Positions 7,290 through 11,186 of a stretch of 11,186 bases of DNA are shown piece by piece; position 1 is the stretch's first letter; every line of letters starts with the position of its first letter. The notes beneath the pieces are model-generated. The model did no database searches, was not told where the DNA came from, and was given only the letters and a program-made list of their open reading frames with translations. This DNA comes from Candidatus Tenebribacter mawsonii (GTDB taxonomy: Bacteria; Cloacimonadota; Cloacimonadia; Cloacimonadales; TCS61). The translations under genes and the position numbers were made by a program. The stretch covers positions 1 through 11,186 of the forward strand of contig JAVCCD010000334.1 of the NCBI GenBank assembly GCA_030765665.1, given 5' to 3'.

Positions 7290-9635
7290 CTATTCCTTTA
7301 TCTTCACGACAGTTACACCACTTCCGCCAGCTTCAGGTGGAGGTGAAAAGAATTCTTCAATATTCTTATTTGTCAGCAAATAATTTCTTACTTTTGACCG
7401 AAGAGCTCCCGTTCCTTTTCCATGTACGATTCTTATCATGAATAGTCCATTTACAACAGCATTATCAATGAACGTTTCAATTTCAGGTAATGCTTCTTCA
7501 AATCTAAATCCAAGAATTTTTAATTCCATTTTGGCATCACTTTCAGGAATACTTATTAACTTCTTCTTGCTGGATTTTTTCACCTTCTTTTTTGTTATTA
7601 AATATAGCCTGTCAGAAGACGTGTTGAGAAAAATTCCATCCATATCAACTTTTATGTTCTTACCAGAGATTTCAGTTATTTCACCTTCCATTTCCATCTC
7701 TTTTAACCAAACTTTCATCCCAATTTCTGGGCTATTAACAGGTTCATGTGAAACCTCAGATAATTTGTCTTCCTCGTTACTTAGATCACGATTTAACTGT
7801 GTTACTTTTTTCAATGATCGCTCAAACTTATCTTTTTTCTCAACCTTGTTAGAACGTTTTATGCCTTTAATTTCCATGTTCAGTTCTTTTTGCATGGAAG
7901 TAAGGAATTCACGAGCATCCCGAATAGATTTTTTCTTGATCTCTTTCTTATCTTTTTCTAATGATTCTATCAGATTTTGTCTTTCATTTATCTTTTGATT
8001 TAATAGTGCAGTTTTTAATTCAAACTGGTATAGTTGACGCGATAAAGATTTTTTTTCTTCTGACATCTTCTTAATCAATTCTGTTAATTCAACATTTTGT
8101 TTACCTGTCAAATTCTTTGCTCTTGCAATAAGACCTTTCTGTAAACCTAGCCTGGCAGCAACTTCTATAGCAAAACTGTTTCCAGGTAAACCCAATTTAA
8201 ATTGATACGTTGGTCTATGCTTATCAGGATCAAATTGCATTGCTGCATTAATGCATTTTTCATGCTTTTCGGCAAAAACTTTAAGTGACGTATAATGAGT
8301 ACTGATAACTCCAACAGCATTTTTTTCAGCTAAGTCTTCTAGAATAGATTGAGCTAGAGCCGATCCCTGTTCAGGATCTGTTGCAGCTCCAATCTCATCG
8401 ATTAATACAAGCTTGTTTGAATTTGTACATTCTGTCATTTCACGAATATTTTTTATGTGAGAAGAGAATGTACTCAAAGCATTTTCTAGTGACTGACTAT
8501 CTCCAATATCTGCAAAAACTGAATTGAATGAACCTATCACGCTATTAGAGTCTGCTGGAATAGGTAAGCCAGATCTTGCCATCAATGTTAGTAGCCCAAC
8601 AGTTTTTAACGTAACTGTTTTTCCACCAGTGTTCGGACCCGAAACAAGTAACAAATTATAATCAAATCCAAGTTCAAGATCAAACGAGATAACTTCATCA
8701 AACTCATCAAATGTTAAAATAAGTAATGGATGTCTGGCATTTTTCAGTTTAATTTGCGGTTTTTCGGAAAGTATCGGTTTTTCTGCTTTTAATCTATTTG
8801 CTAATCTCGCAGATGCAAAGAAAAAATCGAGTTCTTCCAAATATGTTATTTCTTTTAATAATATATTTTTATGCTCAAGTATACTTTCTGTAAATTTTTT
8901 AAATATATTGAAGATCTCTTGCTTTTCTTCACTACTCACAAGCCCAAGATCATTGTTCAAACTAACAATCTCTTGTGGTTCCATATAGATTGAAGATTTA
9001 CTTGAAGATCGGCCATGAACTATGCCAGGAACAAAGGATGATGCTCCTTCTTTTATAGGAATCACATATCTGCCATCGCGCTGTGTAACAATATTATCAT
9101 GTAAAAAATTGCTAGCTGAGAGAGATTCTACTTTTTTATTTATTGTAGCAACTAAGTTCTTTCTCACTTGCTTTTTCTTCCTGCGGATAGAGGCTAAGGC
9201 AGAAGATGCATTATCCTTTACTTCACCATCACTTTCAAAAATCTGGTTAAATCTAATCTCAATTTCATCTATTGAGATAATCTTGCTAATAAACTTCAAA
9301 TATTCAGGATAATCATCTAAATCATCTGTACTTTTTGAAATTCTATTTGCAGTTGAAACATTATAATATATCTGTTTAAATTCTTCAAAGTTATATGTTT
9401 GATGCTTTTGTTTTGAAATTATCTTTGTAATATCTGAGATGTTTTCAAAATTATGAGAGATACCTTTTTTTAATAATCTTTGAATTTCTGATGTGAGCTC
9501 AAGTTTCGGCGTAATCTCTTCGATTGTAGACATTGGCTGCAAATTAGACGCCACTCTACTTCCAAGAATAGAGTGACATTCTTGTGCAAGGAAATCCTTA
9601 ATCTTGTTATACTCAAGCTGTTTGTATGAATTCAT
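7290..9635 (-). CDS. mutS2: Endonuclease MutS2 / ribosome-collision ATPase family
   Basis: A 781-residue MutS2-type protein with no N-terminal mismatch-recognition domain. The core and clamp occupy about 1-325 (RDGRYVIPIK at 186-195, PGIVHGRS at 203-210). The ABC-type ATPase covers about 326-515, with Walker A GPNTGGKT at 333-340 and Walker B LVLIDE at 409-414 followed by GAATDPEQGSALA. A long Lys/Glu-rich coiled coil (about 520-625), a small KOW-like beta segment (about 637-680) and a C-terminal Smr domain (703-781, HGKGTGALR at 738-746) follow. Known MutS2 proteins suppress recombination and, in Bacillus, split collided ribosomes. The Smr LDLRG motif here reads LKILG (705-709), so the conserved Asp and Arg are missing. 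The ATG directly follows the cvpA stop (TAAATG) with no clear SD, so translational reinitiation is likely. Confidence 0.97.
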   Translation of the reverse strand: MNSYKQLEYNKIKDFLAQECHSILGSRVASNLQPMSTIEEITPKLELTSEIQRLLKKGISHNFENISDITKIISKQKHQTYNFEEFKQIYYNVSTANRISKSTDDLDDYPEYLKFISKIISIDEIEIRFNQIFESDGEVKDNASSALASIRRKKKQVRKNLVATINKKVESLSASNFLHDNIVTQRDGRYVIPIKEGASSFVPGIVHGRSSSKSSIYMEPQEIVSLNNDLGLVSSEEKQEIFNIFKKFTESILEHKNILLKEITYLEELDFFFASARLANRLKAEKPILSEKPQIKLKNARHPLLILTFDEFDEVISFDLELGFDYNLLLVSGPNTGGKTVTLKTVGLLTLMARSGLPIPADSNSVIGSFNSVFADIGDSQSLENALSTFSSHIKNIREMTECTNSNKLVLIDEIGAATDPEQGSALAQSILEDLAEKNAVGVISTHYTSLKVFAEKHEKCINAAMQFDPDKHRPTYQFKLGLPGNSFAIEVAARLGLQKGLIARAKNLTGKQNVELTELIKKMSEEKKSLSRQLYQFELKTALLNQKINERQNLIESLEKDKKEIKKKSIRDAREFLTSMQKELNMEIKGIKRSNKVEKKDKFERSLKKVTQLNRDLSNEEDKLSEVSHEPVNSPEIGMKVWLKEMEMEGEITEISGKNIKVDMDGIFLNTSSDRLYLITKKKVKKSSKKKLISIPESDAKMELKILGFRFEEALPEIETFIDNAVVNGLFMIRIVHGKGTGALRSKVRNYLLTNKNIEEFFSPPPEAGGSGVTVVKIKE

Positions 9636-10196
9636 TTATTTTGTAGTTTTATCTTTAACCATTTTCTCAATTTTCTCTGCATTCTCATCAATATCCTTTC
9701 CAACACTTTGTACTTTTTCTTTTAGTCCAGGATATTTCAACTCAATTTTATCAGTAATATTCCGAATATTATCTGCTATTGTTGATGAAGATGTGAAATT
9801 ACGAATTTGTTTTTCAAATGGTAGTAAATTAAGTAATAATAGAACAATCGCAATTATCAATGTACCATTAAAAACTCCAAAAAATGCACCTAAAACTCTA
9901 TCAAGCCATTTTAATCGAAGAAATTCTATTATCATTTGCAATATTTTTATAGTGAGTTTTGCAATTAATACTATTACAAGAGCGATTAGTATGTAGGAAC
10001 AAATGATTGCAAAAAACTCATTAAACCCTAATCTTACCATTAACATACCTTTGAAGATATGACCGCTTTTAGCAATGAGTATAACTATTACAACTAAACT
10101 TATAAGACTAATAGCACTTCTAATAAAACCTTTTGTTAGTCCATGAAATAGAAGAACTAACAAAAAAATACCGAGGATAATATCAAGAATATTCAT
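9636..10196 (-). CDS. cvpA: CvpA-family inner membrane protein
   Basis: A 186-residue protein with four hydrophobic segments at about 4-19, 25-43, 61-86 and 101-126, then a charged, helical C-terminal tail of about 60 residues rich in Lys, Asp and Glu. The opening MNILDIILG, the 'GLTKGFIRSAISLISL' turn and 'LDRVLGAFFGVFNG' before the last helix are typical of CvpA/colicin V production proteins. E. coli CvpA is needed for colicin V export and affects envelope stress; the molecular role is unsettled. The ATG has an AAGGA SD 6 bases upstream. It is the first gene after the internal terminator. Its Bacillus homologue also lies near mutS2, so the pairing is conserved. I see no promoter between the terminator and this gene. 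Confidence 0.9.
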   Translation of the reverse strand: MNILDIILGIFLLVLLFHGLTKGFIRSAISLISLVVIVILIAKSGHIFKGMLMVRLGFNEFFAIICSYILIALVIVLIAKLTIKILQMIIEFLRLKWLDRVLGAFFGVFNGTLIIAIVLLLLNLLPFEKQIRNFTSSSTIADNIRNITDKIELKYPGLKEKVQSVGKDIDENAEKIEKMVKDKTTK

Positions 10197-10232
10197 TTCC
10201 CATCCTTTGTTATACCATACTTTCTTTTAGAG

Positions 10233-10260
10233 AAAAAAGGGGAGATAAGCTTATCTCCCC
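10233..10260 (-). terminator. Strong intrinsic terminator between yqeY and cvpA
   Basis: Bases 10239-10260 form a perfect 22-base palindrome, giving a stem of GGGGAGATA with TATCTCCCC and an AGCT loop. Six T residues follow directly on the minus strand (10238-10233). It lies 31 bases past the yqeY stop and 36 bases before the cvpA start. It should end most rpsU-yqeY transcripts, with leak-through feeding the cvpA-mutS2-dnaG-rpoD genes. Confidence 0.92.
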
Positions 10261-10291
10261 CACAAATAATTTGAACTATATTAATTTCTGA

Positions 10292-10732
10292 TCAGCTTTG
10301 CAATTCTCTTCTAACAATCGCACTCAAACTTTTCCCATCTACATTACTACCAAGTTTTTCCTTGAGAAATTTCATTACGTTTCCCATATCTTTCATAGAC
10401 TCAGCATTAAGATGAACAATAGCGTCACTGACCTCTTTTTCTAATTCAGCTTCAGAGATTTCTTCCGGTAAATATCCTTTGATGATCTTTATCTCACTGT
10501 TTTCAATCTCTGCTAATTCCGGTCTTTTACCTTGTATATAAAGTTCAGCAGCTTGTTGTCTTTGTTTCACCTGACCTTTAAATACAGAAATAATTTCCTC
10601 ATCAGAAAGCTCTTTCTTTTGTTCAAGCTTTTGATATTGAACTGCAGATTTCAAAGCACGAAGAACTTTTAATTTATCTTTATCCTTCTCTTGCATCGCT
10701 TTTTTTAGATCAATATTAATTCGTGTGAGCAT
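10292..10732 (-). CDS. yqeY: GatB/YqeY domain protein
   Basis: A 146-residue stand-alone YqeY protein, matching the family's usual length of about 148. It opens with the conserved IDLKKAMQEKDKDKLKVLRALKSAV segment, read here at about 7-32, and has the family features ELSDEEII (40-47), KQRQQAAELY (56-65), LPEE (88-91) and MGNVMKFLKEK (116-126). The fold is two helical domains like the C-terminal tail of GatB, the subunit of the tRNA amidotransferase that contacts tRNA. A tRNA-linked role is therefore often proposed but not established. The ATG is 4 bases past the rpsU stop with only a weak SD, so coupling to rpsU is likely. The rpsU-yqeY pair is found in many bacteria, Bacillus included. A strong terminator follows. 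Confidence 0.95.
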   Translation of the reverse strand: MLTRINIDLKKAMQEKDKDKLKVLRALKSAVQYQKLEQKKELSDEEIISVFKGQVKQRQQAAELYIQGKRPELAEIENSEIKIIKGYLPEEISEAELEKEVSDAIVHLNAESMKDMGNVMKFLKEKLGSNVDGKSLSAIVRRELQS

Positions 10733-10736
10733 ATCT

Positions 10737-10940
10737 TTATGAAAAACGTCTCTGTTTTCTAAGACGCTTCATAGCCTTTCTTACTTGATCGTTTTTCTCT
10801 TTTTTGCGAACTACACTCGGCTTTTCATAATATTTATTCTTCTTAACATCAGATAAAAGACCAGCTCTTTCGCAAGACTTTTTGAATCTTCTAAGTAGTA
10901 CTTGAAAAGACTCACCACTTTTAGCAATAACTTTTGGCAA
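10737..10940 (-). CDS. rpsU: 30S ribosomal protein S21 (bS21), TTG start
   Basis: A 67-residue basic protein of the small ribosomal subunit, located near the anti-Shine-Dalgarno end of 16S rRNA. The family core is clear: SFQVLLRRFKKSCERAGLL followed by YYEKPSVVRKKEK and a Lys/Arg-rich tail ending KQRRFS. I place the start at TTG (10940), giving MPKVIAKSGES, because bS21 proteins normally begin at this point and an extended SD ends 8 bases upstream. The in-frame GTG at 10949 overlaps the SD and is unlikely. This is the first gene behind the promoter at 11017-11045, with a leader of about 70 bases. A TTG start on a ribosomal protein gene is unusual and may hold output in check. Confidence 0.95.
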   Translation of the reverse strand: MPKVIAKSGESFQVLLRRFKKSCERAGLLSDVKKNKYYEKPSVVRKKEKNDQVRKAMKRLRKQRRFS

Positions 10941-10944
10941 AGAA

Positions 10945-10954
10945 ATCACCCCCC
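10945..10954 (-). promoter_or_regulatory. Extended ribosome binding site of rpsU, decides the TTG start
   Basis: The minus strand reads GGGGGGTGAT. GGGGGTGAT can pair along its whole length with the 16S tail sequence AUCACCUCC, using one G-U pair in place of the A of GGAGG. The last G of the run is 8 bases from the TTG at 10940, a standard spacing. It overlaps the in-frame GTG at 10949, which excludes that codon as the main start. Confidence 0.75.
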
Positions 10955-11016
10955 TTTTATTTATGTGAAATTCAAAATTCTGAGTATTGCTTATCCTGTC
11001 AAGCCTAAATATACTG

Positions 11017-11045
11017 ATATTAATAATTTATCAATGCTATGTCAA
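11017..11045 (-). promoter_or_regulatory. Sigma-70-type promoter of rpsU-yqeY
   Basis: The -35 is a perfect TTGACA (11045-11040), the spacer is exactly 17 bases, and the -10 is TAATAT (11022-11017, four of six). Transcription would start near 11010. A second TTGACA lies downstream at 11002-10997, but its 17-base partner is AATTTT, so it is less likely to be used. It is the best sigma-70 promoter I see in the window and could drive the housekeeping block. Confidence 0.75.
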
Positions 11046-11186
11046 GATAGTACATACTGCACGCATCCCCCGAAAATTTTTCAAAATTCTTGAATCCACA
11101 ATTGCAGTGGTTCATTATGTTGTTTTTGAAATGTGATTTTCTGGTATAAGCTAATTTTATTGAAGCAATACTTAATAACAGTTGCG
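11046..11186. other. Right-edge region, no gene assignable
   Basis: Two minus-strand frames are open from the right edge. One runs about 34 codons to a TGA near 11084, ending LWIQEF; it could be the tail of an upstream gene. The other runs about 54 codons into the rpsU promoter and is probably chance. On the plus strand a TGGTATAAG (11142-11150) resembles an extended -10 for a divergent gene, but no good -35 precedes it. None can be confirmed from the bases shown. Confidence 0.3.

Noticed and set aside
7438..7998. Plus-strand reading frame of 186 codons
   Set aside because: It is a shadow of the mutS2 coiled-coil and Smr region; its Ser/Phe/Leu-rich composition is the complement of Lys/Glu codons.
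9604..9996. Plus-strand reading frame of 130 codons
   Set aside because: It is antisense to cvpA and its composition mirrors that gene.
10209..10214. TATAAC upstream of cvpA as a -10 element
   Set aside because: A start about 7 bases on would cut into the AAGGA SD and leave almost no leader, and the -35 position is only a T-run.
10941..10949. GTG at 10949 as the rpsU start
   Set aside because: The GTG is part of the SD itself and would add three residues not seen in bS21 proteins.
10997..11002. Second TTGACA as the main rpsU promoter
   Set aside because: Its 17-base partner is AATTTT, a poor -10, while the upstream pair fits well.
10902..11093. Plus-strand reading frame of 63 codons
   Set aside because: It overlaps the rpsU start and promoter antisense, with no SD and no family likeness.
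1..11186. CRISPR array, IS element, prophage or toxin-antitoxin pair
   Set aside because: No regularly spaced repeats, transposase, integrase or small overlapping toxin-antitoxin genes were seen on either strand.

Overview
The window looks chromosomal and comes from an AT-rich bacterium with a Gram-negative-type envelope: it carries a TPR/beta-barrel outer-membrane-type protein, a lipoprotein with a lipobox, and a probable sigma-54 (-24/-12) promoter. All supported genes lie on the minus strand, so transcription runs from right to left. The phylum cannot be fixed by eye. A lineage of the FCB/Cloacimonadota kind would fit the composition, SD-led starts and mix of genes, but that is inference.

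Right part (about 11045 down to 3641): a housekeeping block. A good sigma-70-type promoter (TTGACA-17-TAATAT) precedes rpsU (ribosomal protein S21, probably TTG start) and a yqeY-like gene. A strong intrinsic terminator follows. Then come cvpA-like, mutS2, dnaG (primase) and rpoD (primary sigma factor), with gaps of 0 to 9 bases. A tRNA gene with a CAU anticodon (probably Ile2, possibly elongator Met) and a second terminator close the block. This is an expanded version of the rpsU-dnaG-rpoD 'macromolecular synthesis' operon, linking translation, primer synthesis, recombination control/ribosome rescue (MutS2) and transcription initiation. The internal terminator should give much S21/YqeY and less of the downstream products.

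Middle (3373-3640): a roughly 270-base intergenic region upstream of the next operon. It holds a near-consensus sigma-54 promoter, a perfect TATAAT that could be an alternative sigma-70 -10 element, a 15-base dyad, and a short stretch that reads like a glycosyltransferase remnant.

Left part (3372 down to 1): three genes coupled by 4-base ATGA overlaps. They are a membrane-embedded processive family-2 glycosyltransferase (PgaC/YaiP type), a lipoprotein with two Ig-like domains, and a TPR plus beta-barrel outer membrane protein (YaiO/PgaA-like), which runs off the left edge. Together they suggest a compact synthase-dependent exopolysaccharide system: the synthase makes and moves the glycan across the inner membrane, the lipoprotein may act in the periplasm, and the TPR-barrel protein may be the outer-membrane exit or attachment point. 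This operon is the most interesting part of the window.
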